Notes under the pieces: generated by a model
Seen by the model: the letters and a program-made list of their open reading frames with translations, nothing else
What the model was told of the DNA's origin: nothing
Database searches by the model: none
Part shown: positions 1 to 8,737 of the stretch, in pieces
How positions within the stretch are numbered: the first letter of the stretch is position 1
Layout: the number at the start of each line of letters is the position of its first letter
Position numbers and translations under genes: made by a program
NCBI GenBank assembly: GCA_002428995.1
Contig: DIYJ01000003.1
Coordinates: 1-64,000 of the forward strand
Source: Flavobacteriales bacterium UBA6057
Lineage (GTDB): Bacteria; Bacteroidota; Bacteroidia; Flavobacteriales_G; Salibacteraceae
Length of the DNA: 64,000 nt
Direction: 5' to 3'

Positions 1-288
1 GAGACAGTTCGGTCCCTATCTGTTGCAGGCGTTAGAAGTTTGAGAGGACCTCCTTTTAGTACGAGAGGACCGAAGGGGACGAACCTCTGGTTTACCTGTT
101 GTGGCGCCAGCTGCATCGCAGGGTAGCTACGTTCGGATGAGATAAGCGCTGAAAGCATCTAAGCGCGAAACTCGCCTCAAGATGAGACTTCTTTTAAGGG
201 TCGTTAGAGATTATGACGTTGATAGGTCGCAAGTGTATAGGTAGAGATATCAAAGCTGAGCGATACTAATTACCCGTAGATTTTCTAC
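1..288 (+). rRNA. 23S ribosomal RNA, 3' end (partial)
   Basis: This is the last part of the large-subunit rRNA; its 5' portion lies before the window. The sarcin-ricin loop is directly readable at about 56-71 (AGTACGAGAGGACC), followed by the conserved 3' domain helices. The 3' boundary is an estimate: the closing strand of the terminal helix ends near 280-290, before the A/T-rich spacer. The 5S gene follows on the same strand, as expected for a bacterial rRNA operon. Confidence 0.95.
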
Positions 289-330
289 TCATATAGATTA
301 TTCAAGATTTTTAAAATATTCAAGATTTTA
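289..330 (+). other. 23S-5S spacer with short direct repeat
   Basis: This A/T-rich spacer contains two copies of ATTCAAGATTTT, at about 299 and 318. It probably contributes to processing of the precursor rRNA. No tRNA is present in the spacer. Confidence 0.5.
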
Positions 331-437
<107 letters not shown>

Positions 438-440
438 TTT

Positions 441-475
441 AAAAGCCACGTACTTTTGTGCGTGGCTTTTTTTTT
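441..475 (+). terminator. Rho-independent terminator of the rRNA operon
   Basis: A perfect ten-base stem (AAAAGCCACG pairing with CGTGGCTTTT) encloses the loop TACTTTTGTG and is followed by a run of T. It directly follows the 5S gene. It also overlaps any start of the downstream porin gene before about 475, which argues for the later ATG at 494. Confidence 0.93.
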
Positions 476-493
476 GCTTTGCCTCTGAATTTT

Positions 494-2221
494 ATGCACC
501 GAGGACTACTATTCATTCTACTTATTGGAAGCTTGGGATTTTGTCACAAGGAGCTCCGGGCGCAACAAAATCACTACGCTTCGGTAATTTGGCTGCAGGA
601 TGTGCTTTTGCCAGATTCCCTCGAGTTTAGGGAAGCGAGTCTTACAAACGCACGTACACTTCTAAAAGGCGGTGACTCACTTCGGAATTTTATCGATTCT
701 AATGCGCTATCCCGCATTGTGTATAGCAATGGATCGAATGCTAATCAACGATTTCTTGCAACTTTAGAAAGGCCGATTTCTGAGTCAGTCTTATTCCATT
801 TTGAGCTTGATAGACACTCCTACATGGGATGGATGGATCGATCCTTTTACAGATCGACACGAGTTAATTCTGGTCTCATCATTAGGCCCAACGATCGTGT
901 ACTAGTTGATATTGAAGCGGGGTACATCAATGAAGACAGAGAGCTGAATGGCGGACTTGTTCAGTCAACTTATTCTGCTGACGAAACTATTGGCGGGGCT
1001 TTTGAGTCAATTTATACAGATATACATCTTGCCAACGCTTTCAACAGAAACAGCCTGTTGCATATTTCGGCTGCAGGTGATTATAAGCTGATCAATGCAA
1101 GTGGATTTAGGTTAAGTGCTATCGCGGGAGGAGTTCTGGACAGAGAAAGGTTTGAGTATGAGGATTCCGATGGCGGGACTCAGAATTATTATGATCGCTA
1201 CTTGGGAACTGTTCAGGCAGCTATCAATGATTCGAGTGGTGTCACTACATTTCGGGAGTTTGCCGGTCTGCATCTTGAAGGAGGAGACTCACTGCTTGGC
1301 TTTGAACTGGGAGGTAGAGCTACACAGATGCAACACCGGATTGTAAATGCTGGGCGGTCATTTAATGCCTGGAATACACTCGCGATTGGATGGGCTGGTT
1401 TACACTACAAGTCGGCCTTTGCCTCACTACAAGCTGAACAGTACTTAGGTGGATTCAATGATGGTGATCAAGCCCAGACACTTACGGTCGGCTTGCGTCA
1501 TGCGGTGAATTCAGACTCTTCAGGACGGAGAGGTTGGCAGACCAGTCTAAGATTGAAGCGAATGAGGGCGTTTCCTCGCTTGCAATGCTTCAACTACTTG
1601 TCTGATGTTGGAGATATCCGCAATATCAGAACACGATCGAATGAGAACCTCCTGGAGGCCAAGCTTGGCTTTGATTTGAATGGAGTGAGCTTCTTTGTTA
1701 TGCCTGGGATTCGTTCTATTGACGATTACCAATACTGGGATAGTACAGCAACTTTGCATGTCGCTGATGAGGCCATCAACCAGACCTATCTGCATCTGAG
1801 TGCGGGGTGGAAAAAGCGACATTTCGAAGTCTTCCTGGATCAATGGTTACAAGAGTCTTCAAATGACTCCATCTATTCCCTCCCAGAGTTGACTACTCAG
1901 GCGGGAGCATCGACCATGTGGCCGTTGTTCAAAAAGAGACTTAGTGTAAAACTTGGGCTGAATGCGCAGTATTTCTCAAGCTATTTTGCAAGAGGCTATA
2001 TCGGACACCTGGACGTTTACTATGCTCAATCGGAGCGCCAGTTTGGGGAATACCTGCAGCTCGATTTCAACGCATCTGTTGACATTAAGAATACCCAGAT
2101 CTTCTTCAGGTTGATGAATCTGAATTACCAATTGTTTATGAGCCCTGTGCTTGTAGGTCCTAACTTCCCCAGTGTGCCCAGGTATTTCATTCTTGGTATC
2201 GATTGGAAGTTCAAGAACTAA
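494..2221 (+). CDS. Putative outer-membrane porin (beta-barrel)
   Basis: The 575-residue product resembles the Bacteroidota putative porin family. It starts with a signal peptide (MHRGLLFILLIGSLGF, with a likely cut after LRAQ). The rest is a long run of alternating hydrophobic and polar residues rich in Tyr, Trp and Gly, as in outer-membrane strands. The C-terminus, YFILGIDWKFKN, looks like a final barrel strand. The ATG at 494 is preferred to an upstream start at 458 because that one sits inside the rRNA terminator hairpin. The stop codon interlocks with that of the convergent gene. The substrate is unknown; family assignment is from overall character, not from a specific motif. Confidence 0.65.
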   Translation: MHRGLLFILLIGSLGFCHKELRAQQNHYASVIWLQDVLLPDSLEFREASLTNARTLLKGGDSLRNFIDSNALSRIVYSNGSNANQRFLATLERPISESVLFHFELDRHSYMGWMDRSFYRSTRVNSGLIIRPNDRVLVDIEAGYINEDRELNGGLVQSTYSADETIGGAFESIYTDIHLANAFNRNSLLHISAAGDYKLINASGFRLSAIAGGVLDRERFEYEDSDGGTQNYYDRYLGTVQAAINDSSGVTTFREFAGLHLEGGDSLLGFELGGRATQMQHRIVNAGRSFNAWNTLAIGWAGLHYKSAFASLQAEQYLGGFNDGDQAQTLTVGLRHAVNSDSSGRRGWQTSLRLKRMRAFPRLQCFNYLSDVGDIRNIRTRSNENLLEAKLGFDLNGVSFFVMPGIRSIDDYQYWDSTATLHVADEAINQTYLHLSAGWKKRHFEVFLDQWLQESSNDSIYSLPELTTQAGASTMWPLFKKRLSVKLGLNAQYFSSYFARGYIGHLDVYYAQSERQFGEYLQLDFNASVDIKNTQIFFRLMNLNYQLFMSPVLVGPNFPSVPRYFILGIDWKFKN

Positions 2222-3489
2222 GTCTTTTGCTTCTTCTTCTTAGCAGCGGGGAACAGAATGTTATTGAGGATTAACCTATACCCTGGAGAGTTTGGATGCA
2301 GGTTAAGGTCGGTGGGCGGGTCTCCAACAAAGTGCTGATAGTCCTCCGGGTCATGGCCTCCATAAAAGGTCCATTGCCCTTTACCAAATTCACCGTGGAT
2401 ATACTTGGCCACACCCAACGCCTTGTTGTCAGCAAGCACCAAAACTTCAGGTTTGATGTAGCGAAGGTCGTATGAAGTGGTTTGCCCCATGAAGCCTTTG
2501 ACGATAGGCTGGTGATTCTGACACAGCATGGTTGGGACTGGATCCCATTTTGCGGAGAATTCGAATAGAGTGAAAAAATCCTCACTTTGGGGAGTTCGTG
2601 CATGCACTTTCGTGCCATCGATGGTCGAAAACTCGTACTCCATCGGATTCATGCTGATCTTGTAGTCTTCAAAAGCAAAGGATTTTGAGAAGTCGAGCTT
2701 TGACTGTGCATTCGGATCGGCAGCGTCCCCATCAAACATCTGTTCACAGATGTCCACGTCTTCTGCAGCCATTGATATGTCGTAACTATCGGTGCCGGAG
2801 CACATGGAGAATAGAAACCCTCCTCCGGCCGTATATTCTTTGATTCGAAGCCCAACGGCAAGTTTGAGCTCAGAGACTTTAGAAAATCCGAGGCGCGCTG
2901 CTGTTTCTTCAAATTCAGCCACCTGATCTTGGTACCACTTATGGTTTCTGTAAGAACCATAGAATTTACCGTATTGGCCGGTAAAATCTTCATGATGAAG
3001 GTGCAGCCAATCGAAAAGGTGTAGATCTCCCTTGATGATCTCATCATCATAGATTACTTCATATGGGATTTCGGCATATGTAAGAACTAGCGTCACAGCA
3101 TCATCCCAGGGCTGAGCGCTCTTGGGCGAATACACAGCGATCTTCGGAGCTTTCTCCAATTTTACTGCGTCCATGTTGACTTCCGGATTTGCAATCTCGG
3201 CAACAATGGACGCTGCCCTGGCATCTGGGATGACTTCATAGCTGACGCCTCTGATGATGCATTCTTGCTCAATTTCAGTGTAGTGTTCAGTCATGAAACT
3301 ACCTCCACGGTAATTCAACAACCAGTCTACAGTCACATCTTTCTGGAGGGTCCAGAAGGCAATTCCGTATGCCTTGAGGTGGTTTTTTTGGGACTCATCC
3401 ATGGGGATGAGCAGATGACGGGCATTTCCAACGAGGGGAATGAACGCCAAGATCAGCAGGAGGCTAGAAAGGCGGCTCTTCTTGTCCAT
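2218..3489 (-). CDS. Conserved secreted Bacteroidota protein, usually labelled asparagine synthetase B
   Basis: The 423-residue product begins with a signal peptide (DKKSRLSSLLLILAFIPLVG) and matches a phylum-specific family recalled for LLIPMDESQKNHLKAYGIAFW near the N-terminus, WLHLHHEDFTGQYGKFY in the middle and a C-terminal NNILFPAAKKKKQKT. The common database name is probably misleading, because neither an N-terminal Cys glutaminase domain nor an ATP-pyrophosphatase loop is visible. The real role is unknown; an amidotransferase-like alpha/beta fold is possible. The gene starts inside the end of dnaB (26-base overlap, same strand), so the two are probably co-transcribed. Longer starts up to 3609 would lie wholly in dnaB and lack a signal peptide at the terminus. 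Confidence 0.8.
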   Translation of the reverse strand: MDKKSRLSSLLLILAFIPLVGNARHLLIPMDESQKNHLKAYGIAFWTLQKDVTVDWLLNYRGGSFMTEHYTEIEQECIIRGVSYEVIPDARAASIVAEIANPEVNMDAVKLEKAPKIAVYSPKSAQPWDDAVTLVLTYAEIPYEVIYDDEIIKGDLHLFDWLHLHHEDFTGQYGKFYGSYRNHKWYQDQVAEFEETAARLGFSKVSELKLAVGLRIKEYTAGGGFLFSMCSGTDSYDISMAAEDVDICEQMFDGDAADPNAQSKLDFSKSFAFEDYKISMNPMEYEFSTIDGTKVHARTPQSEDFFTLFEFSAKWDPVPTMLCQNHQPIVKGFMGQTTSYDLRYIKPEVLVLADNKALGVAKYIHGEFGKGQWTFYGGHDPEDYQHFVGDPPTDLNLHPNSPGYRLILNNILFPAAKKKKQKT

Positions 3490-4987
3490 CATCAATTTCA
3501 TCCATTTTACTGGGCTTGATGACTTGATTCGGATCTGCATAATTGTCTTCAATCGATAGTCCTGGTGAATATCCGAAGTTATCGCTTTGCCAATCGGAAA
3601 ACTTCGCAAGATGGTTTTGGAAACGTATTTTAACGTTGTCTGTTGAGCCGTTCCGGTGTTTTGCGATGATTAATTCGGCCATTCCTTCTGTACTATTGCC
3701 TTCTTCATCTGCTGTGATCTGGTAGTACTCGGGACGATAGATGAACATTACCATATCCGCATCCTGCTCGATCGCACCTGATTCACGAAGGTCAGATAGC
3801 AGAGGACGCTTATCACCACCTCTGGTTTCAACGGCCCGGCTGAGCTGACTCAATGCAATGATGGGCACGTCAATTTCTTTTGCAATACTCTTAATGGCTC
3901 GGGAGATAGTACTAATCTCTTGTTCGCGATTTCCTTTCTCACTGGGCGCTGTCATCAGCTGTAGGTAATCGATGATGACCATCTGTATGTCCTTTTCAGC
4001 TTTTAGTCTGCGGCACTGTGCACGGAGTTCGAAAACAGAGAGCCCTGGAGTGTCATTGATAAAGATGGGGGCATTGGTGAGTTTACCAATCTTAGCATTG
4101 AGCTGTTCCCATTCGTGGGGCTCGAGGTTTCCTTTTTTGAGTTTGTCCCCACTGATTTCGGTCTCGCTGGAGATGAGTCGATTCACGAGCTGTAGTGAGG
4201 TCATCTCCAGAGAGAAGAGGGCTACTGGCTTTTTGAAATCTACGGAAGAATTTCTGGTCAGCGAGAGTACAAAGGCTGTCTTACCCATACCGGGGCGCGC
4301 AGCGAGCACGATCATGTCAGACTTTTGGAATCCTCCGGTCACCCGGTCAAGGGCGGCAAAACCGCTCGGAACCCCACTGGTTCCATCTTGTTTGCTGATG
4401 GTTTCCAATTGCTTCACTGCCTTGTGGAGCAGTTTATTCATGCCCTCGTATGATTTGCGGATGTTGCCTTCGGCTACTTCGAAGAGCTTGGCTTCCGCTG
4501 AGTCCAGGAGGTCGAATACGTCCGCAGTTTCATCATAGGCCATCTCAATGGTTTGGCTCGAAATCTTGATGAGTTCCCGCTGGATGTGCTTTTGAGCAAT
4601 GATGCGGGCGTGGTATTCAACATTAGCGCTGGATGCAACCCTGTTGGTAAGCTGAGCGATGAAAAAGGCTCCACCCACTTCTTCCAGCTTTCCCTGCTTC
4701 TTGAGTTCTTGGGTGACGGTGAGAATATCGATGGGTTCGGAGCGCTGGAACAGATCGAGAATGCATGCATAGATGGCTTGATGATCATCCTTGTAGAAAC
4801 TCTCTGGCTTCAGCACATCAATGACATCGGTCAATGCTTCTTTGTCGAGCATGAGAGCTCCGAGTACTGCTTCTTCGAGATCTACTGCTTGTGGTGGAAT
4901 CTTGCCATATTCAGGACTGGGAATTCCGTTTCTAACTACACTAAGCCCACTGGCTTTTTTATCATTTGCACGCTTCGCATCTTCCAT
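3464..4987 (-). CDS. dnaB: Replicative DNA helicase DnaB
   Basis: The 507-residue protein is the ring helicase that unwinds DNA at the replication fork and recruits primase. The N-terminal domain (about residues 30-130, PPQAVDLEEAVLGALMLD) is followed by a linker and a RecA-like domain. The Walker A motif is AARPGMGKTAF, Walker B is the VIIDYLQLM strand, and an arginine-finger region follows (LSDLRESGAIEQDAD). Length and order are normal for the family. The conserved secreted protein gene overlaps its 3' end on the same strand. Divergent space of about 130 bases upstream may hold its promoter. Confidence 0.97.
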   Translation of the reverse strand: MEDAKRANDKKASGLSVVRNGIPSPEYGKIPPQAVDLEEAVLGALMLDKEALTDVIDVLKPESFYKDDHQAIYACILDLFQRSEPIDILTVTQELKKQGKLEEVGGAFFIAQLTNRVASSANVEYHARIIAQKHIQRELIKISSQTIEMAYDETADVFDLLDSAEAKLFEVAEGNIRKSYEGMNKLLHKAVKQLETISKQDGTSGVPSGFAALDRVTGGFQKSDMIVLAARPGMGKTAFVLSLTRNSSVDFKKPVALFSLEMTSLQLVNRLISSETEISGDKLKKGNLEPHEWEQLNAKIGKLTNAPIFINDTPGLSVFELRAQCRRLKAEKDIQMVIIDYLQLMTAPSEKGNREQEISTISRAIKSIAKEIDVPIIALSQLSRAVETRGGDKRPLLSDLRESGAIEQDADMVMFIYRPEYYQITADEEGNSTEGMAELIIAKHRNGSTDNVKIRFQNHLAKFSDWQSDNFGYSPGLSIEDNYADPNQVIKPSKMDEIDDGQEEPPF

Positions 4988-4991
4988 ACTT

Positions 4992-4999
4992 CAAAAGTA
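4992..4999 (-). promoter_or_regulatory. Possible -7 promoter box before dnaB
   Basis: On the minus strand this reads TACTTTTG, an exact match to the Bacteroidota -7 consensus TAnnTTTG. It lies only four bases before the dnaB ATG, so a transcript from it would be almost leaderless. No clear TTTG -33 element is seen at the right distance. A chance match is quite possible. Confidence 0.2.
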
Positions 5000-5114
5000 A
5001 AATCATGCGCAGGCATAATCCTTCTAAACACACCTAAGTTTTCAATGGGTCTTTTTTGAGCAGTTCTCCTTCAGCTCCACATACATGGCACCAATGCATA
5101 GTTTTCAACGCTCT

Positions 5115-5576
5115 TTACACAGCGGTTTTGAACGATTGCTGATAAATCATCCTTAGATGAGGTATGCCGTCTTCGAGGTAGAGATTCCCCACTGCTTCAA
5201 ACCCAAAACGATTGTAAAACCCTTCAAGATAAGCTTGTGCTGAGAGCTGGATATGACTGGCTTTGCGAGAGAGGACAAGGTTTAGAGACTCTTCCATCAG
5301 GGAAGAAGAAAAGCCGTGATTTCGGAACTCGGGAGCGACAATGATTCTACCTATGTGCCAAACATTTTGTTGATCGCAATAGATGCGGGCATAGGCTGCC
5401 AGATCTTTTTCAGCATATCCGAGTAAATGAATGGCCGTGGAATCTTCAGGATCGGGATCCTGATAAACACATACTTGCTCCATTACAAACACTTCTGATC
5501 TAAGGTTGAGCATTTGGTGAACCTGCAGTGGGGTTAAATCTTCGAAGCTTAAAGCGCTGAATTCCAGTTGGGCCAT
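5115..5576 (-). CDS. ElaA-family GNAT N-acetyltransferase
   Basis: The 153-residue product has the ElaA pattern: LNLRSEVFVMEQVCVYQDPD near residues 25-45, then the acetyl-CoA binding segment IGRIIVAPEFRNHGFSSSLM (about 75-95), and a final FYNRFGFEAVG strand-helix. It is expected to be a soluble enzyme transferring acetyl from acetyl-CoA to an unknown amine. Family length is about 150, so it is complete. It is divergent from the SRPBCC gene, whose start is 33 bases away, and a promoter may lie between. Confidence 0.85.
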   Translation of the reverse strand: MAQLEFSALSFEDLTPLQVHQMLNLRSEVFVMEQVCVYQDPDPEDSTAIHLLGYAEKDLAAYARIYCDQQNVWHIGRIIVAPEFRNHGFSSSLMEESLNLVLSRKASHIQLSAQAYLEGFYNRFGFEAVGNLYLEDGIPHLRMIYQQSFKTAV

Positions 5577-5609
5577 GAACTGTTACCGGGTTTTCGGGTT
5601 TTAAAGATT

Positions 5610-6095
5610 ATGAAAGTTTATCGCCTGAAGAAAACACAAGTCTTGCCGATTACCATGGAAGAAGCATGGGATTTCTTTTCTACGCCTCTGAATCTCCAGG
5701 AAATCACTCCTGATGACATGAACTTCAATATTCTGAGTGACATTCGAGGAGAGAAGATGTACTCAGGTCAAATCATCAACTACAAGGTTCAGCCTTTTCC
5801 GTTGGTATCGATGCGATGGACCACAGAAATCACGCACGTGGAAGAGGGTAAGTACTTTGTGGATGAGCAGCGCTTCGGTCCCTACGCGTTCTGGCATCAC
5901 AAGCACTTTTTTGAAGAAGTTCCTGGTGGAGTGTTGGCCACAGATATTGTGGACTACGCGATTCCCTTTGGTTTCATTGGACGCATTGCCAATTCCATCC
6001 TCGTCAAGCGTAAGTTGGATCACATCTTCGATTTTCGGTATCAGAAACTGGAAGAGGTGTTTGGCAAGGTGAAAGAGACGGTGAAGGCTGCCTGA
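5610..6095 (+). CDS. SRPBCC-family ligand-binding protein
   Basis: The 161-residue product (MKVYRLKKTQVLPITMEEAW at the start) fits the START/SRPBCC helix-grip fold: an N-terminal strand, then AWDFFSTPLNLQEITPDDMNF, a central antiparallel sheet, and a long C-terminal helix ending in KLEEVFGKVKETVKAA. Such proteins bind hydrophobic ligands or act as cyclases; no specific activity can be inferred. The ATG at 5610 is chosen because upstream in-frame codons (from 5568) encode no conserved sequence and overlap the divergent gene. Its stop TGA abuts the stop of the convergent helicase gene, forming TGATCA. Confidence 0.75.
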   Translation: MKVYRLKKTQVLPITMEEAWDFFSTPLNLQEITPDDMNFNILSDIRGEKMYSGQIINYKVQPFPLVSMRWTTEITHVEEGKYFVDEQRFGPYAFWHHKHFFEEVPGGVLATDIVDYAIPFGFIGRIANSILVKRKLDHIFDFRYQKLEEVFGKVKETVKAA

Positions 6096-8648
6096 TCAGC
6101 GGGATCTGTCATTGCCGATTTGGAGGTTCTCTGTTTCAGTGTTCCACTCATCAAGCATTGCGATGGAAGCCAGTTCAGGTGGTTCTATCCAATGCTTATC
6201 ACCTTCAGGCTTTTTTGCCATTAGATACATCTTGTGCTCAGCTCGAGTGAGCGCCACATACAAGACATTCAGCTGATCCACCTGAGACTTTTGTAGCTCA
6301 TAGTCGTGGAGCTCTTCGAAAGGAGTGGATCTTAATGACTTAGTGTCCAGCAGCGCTGTATTCAACTCTAATTCTGTGTGTTCCAGATTTACCCAAAGTC
6401 TATCGTTGGTGAGCTTTGTGAATTTGCTGCCCAGCAGCGGTAGGATTACGATAGGAAACTGAAGACCCTTTGATTTGTGGATGCTCATGACTCGCACTGC
6501 GTTACCTTCTGTGAGGTCAATGCTGAGTTTGTGGCCAACCTCTTCCCAATGCTGGAGAAAAGGAATTTGGAGATACTTGGCGGTTTGTTCATATTCCAAC
6601 GTCAGGTCAAACAGCTTCCGAATAAAAGGGTCTGTTTCATCGAGTTTCAGTGCCCTCGTCACCAGCAGCACTTGATCATAGGTTGTTCCCGAGCGCAAGC
6701 TTCGTTCGTCCAGGTTGATCTCAGCAATTTTAGCTGCGCGTGAAAAATCCTTTCTGCGCATCGCCTGTACGGATTGGATGGTCTGATGCAATGAACTCTT
6801 CAGCGCTTCAACTTGCTCCAGTTTGGCAAGCCAACGAGCGAGTACAAAAGTGTCAGAGCCTTTGTAGGCTGCTTCCAACGTGGCGATGATCGCTTGAATC
6901 TTTGGGTCATTGCTGAGCAAAAGGCTCTCATCACTTACTACAGGTATGCCTGCTTCCAGCAACATGGTTGCAAACTGGCTCGCATGGTCGTTGCGATGGA
7001 AAAGAAGACAGATATCACTGTAACGATAGCCGCGCTCTGATACATTGTGCTGAATCCACTCCTGGATCTGCTTGCTCCAGTTCTCCATATCCTCGTGCAT
7101 CAATTTTACCTCTATCCATCCCTCATCTTTCTTCACAGGGATTTGCGCAAAGTCGCTGTAGATTTCTGCCGCGTTATCCGTCAAGATGGCTTCGGTGAGC
7201 AGCTTGAAGAGTCGATTGTTGAAGTCTACAATCGTAGCACTGGATCGATAGTTCTCATTCAGCTTTTGCTGGTTAATCTGCTGCCGAAGGAAGCCGGGTA
7301 GTACCTCTTCATCTTCTTTGAGAGATTGGAAAAGCTCAGGTTCGCCTCCTCTGAATCGGTAGATGCTTTGCTTCACATCTCCAACCACCATGCTGGTGTG
7401 ATTTTCACCCAGGCCGTTTTCGATCAGCGGAAGAAAGGTTTGCCACTGAAGGATGGAGGTGTCCTGGAATTCATCGATCAGAAGGTGCTTAAACCGATTA
7501 CCAATGCGCTCATGGATAAAGGGCGCTCTTTCAAGGATGATGTTTGTAGAGATGGTTTGATAGAAATCACTGAGCAACTGCACATTTTCATCTTCCTTCA
7601 CCTGCTCAAAACACACACGCAATTCATTGATCAAACCGAGTGTGAAGAGCGAAGTGCTAAGCGCTTCAAGGAACTTGATGGTAGGAGCTTCTTCCAATTG
7701 TTCCTGAAGGCTTGCATAAATGTCCAGCAGTCTTCCCTTGATGGCTTCTATGTTCGGATTTTCTCCTTTCGATGACCACTTTCCCTCTTCAACCGTGGCA
7801 AGCACATAGGAATTTGGAGTCATGAGCTTCGTCAGGTCGGTATCGACTGCTTTTTGAAAGTAGCCGATGATCCCGGTTTTTTTCCGGTAAAAGTCATCCA
7901 CGGTCAAACCTGACTCTCCGACAAGCTTTAAGGCTGCCTGTCCAAGTTCTTTTATGTTCTGTTTGAATGCTGCGGTACGCTTTTCAATTTCCTTTTTGAG
8001 CTTAAAAACGCGACTGGGAGAAAGGCCTTCCAGCTTTTGAGCCTGGAAATAGAATTCCTCTGAGGCCATGTGTCGAGCCAGGGTAGCGAGAGGTGTTTCA
8101 ATCTTCCAGCTCTTGTCATTCTCAATCTGGTACCTCAAGAAACTCAGAAGCAACTCTGAGATGTCGGGTTCCGCGCCTGCCTCTTCCAGCAGGTTCTCCA
8201 CCGTTTCCAGCGCAAGTCTTTGAACATCCAGTTCAATGTCAAAATCAGTGGTAAATCCAAGCTCGGCAGCAAAGGACCGGACGAGGCGGTTCACAAACTT
8301 GTCGATGGTCAATACAGAGAATTGTCCGTAGTTGTGAAGGATGGTGGTCAGGAGTTCTTGGCTTCTGCTCTGCAACATCTCATCGCTAAGCTTTAGCTCT
8401 TTCATCAAACTCGCTTTGAGTGCCTGAGCATCTGGTCCCAGTTCGGTGGGGTGGGCGAGCAGGGAAAGGTAGCGGATGATCCGCTCTTTCATTTCTGCTG
8501 CGGCTTTTACCGTAAATGTGATGGCTAGTATTTGGGAAAAGTGTTCCGGCTGAGGTTTTGAGAGTGCAATTTGAAGGTAAGTTTTGGCCAGGATGAACGT
8601 CTTACCGGAACCTGCAGAGCTTTTGTAAACAAGAAAATTTTTGGACAT
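6096..8648 (-). CDS. UvrD/RecB-like superfamily 1 helicase lacking a nuclease domain
   Basis: The 850-residue product is a superfamily 1A helicase of the RecB/AddA type. Walker A is at residues 10-17 (SSAGSGKT), then LAITFTVKAAAEMKER, Walker B LLIDEFQDTS, VGDVKQSIYRFRGGEP, a late RVMSIHKSKGLQFP and motif VI VLYVALTRAEHKMYL. Relatives in this phylum are usually about 1050 residues with a C-terminal PD-(D/E)XK nuclease. Here the protein ends about 50 residues after motif VI. No AddB-like partner gene is adjacent. It probably acts in double-strand break processing or repair, as a translocase, but without its own nuclease. It is divergent from the subtilase gene. Confidence 0.85.
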   Translation of the reverse strand: MSKNFLVYKSSAGSGKTFILAKTYLQIALSKPQPEHFSQILAITFTVKAAAEMKERIIRYLSLLAHPTELGPDAQALKASLMKELKLSDEMLQSRSQELLTTILHNYGQFSVLTIDKFVNRLVRSFAAELGFTTDFDIELDVQRLALETVENLLEEAGAEPDISELLLSFLRYQIENDKSWKIETPLATLARHMASEEFYFQAQKLEGLSPSRVFKLKKEIEKRTAAFKQNIKELGQAALKLVGESGLTVDDFYRKKTGIIGYFQKAVDTDLTKLMTPNSYVLATVEEGKWSSKGENPNIEAIKGRLLDIYASLQEQLEEAPTIKFLEALSTSLFTLGLINELRVCFEQVKEDENVQLLSDFYQTISTNIILERAPFIHERIGNRFKHLLIDEFQDTSILQWQTFLPLIENGLGENHTSMVVGDVKQSIYRFRGGEPELFQSLKEDEEVLPGFLRQQINQQKLNENYRSSATIVDFNNRLFKLLTEAILTDNAAEIYSDFAQIPVKKDEGWIEVKLMHEDMENWSKQIQEWIQHNVSERGYRYSDICLLFHRNDHASQFATMLLEAGIPVVSDESLLLSNDPKIQAIIATLEAAYKGSDTFVLARWLAKLEQVEALKSSLHQTIQSVQAMRRKDFSRAAKIAEINLDERSLRSGTTYDQVLLVTRALKLDETDPFIRKLFDLTLEYEQTAKYLQIPFLQHWEEVGHKLSIDLTEGNAVRVMSIHKSKGLQFPIVILPLLGSKFTKLTNDRLWVNLEHTELELNTALLDTKSLRSTPFEELHDYELQKSQVDQLNVLYVALTRAEHKMYLMAKKPEGDKHWIEPPELASIAMLDEWNTETENLQIGNDRSR

Positions 8649-8737
8649 TCGGATGCACTTCGTTCAACTTCGCAAGGTAGAAATCGTCTACATCTATACA
8701 ATTTAAATGGTACGCTTGCGTGCCGAGCTATTTTTCC

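Noticed and set aside
458..493. Upstream start for the porin gene
   Set aside because: It lies in the rRNA terminator hairpin and would add residues before a normal signal peptide.
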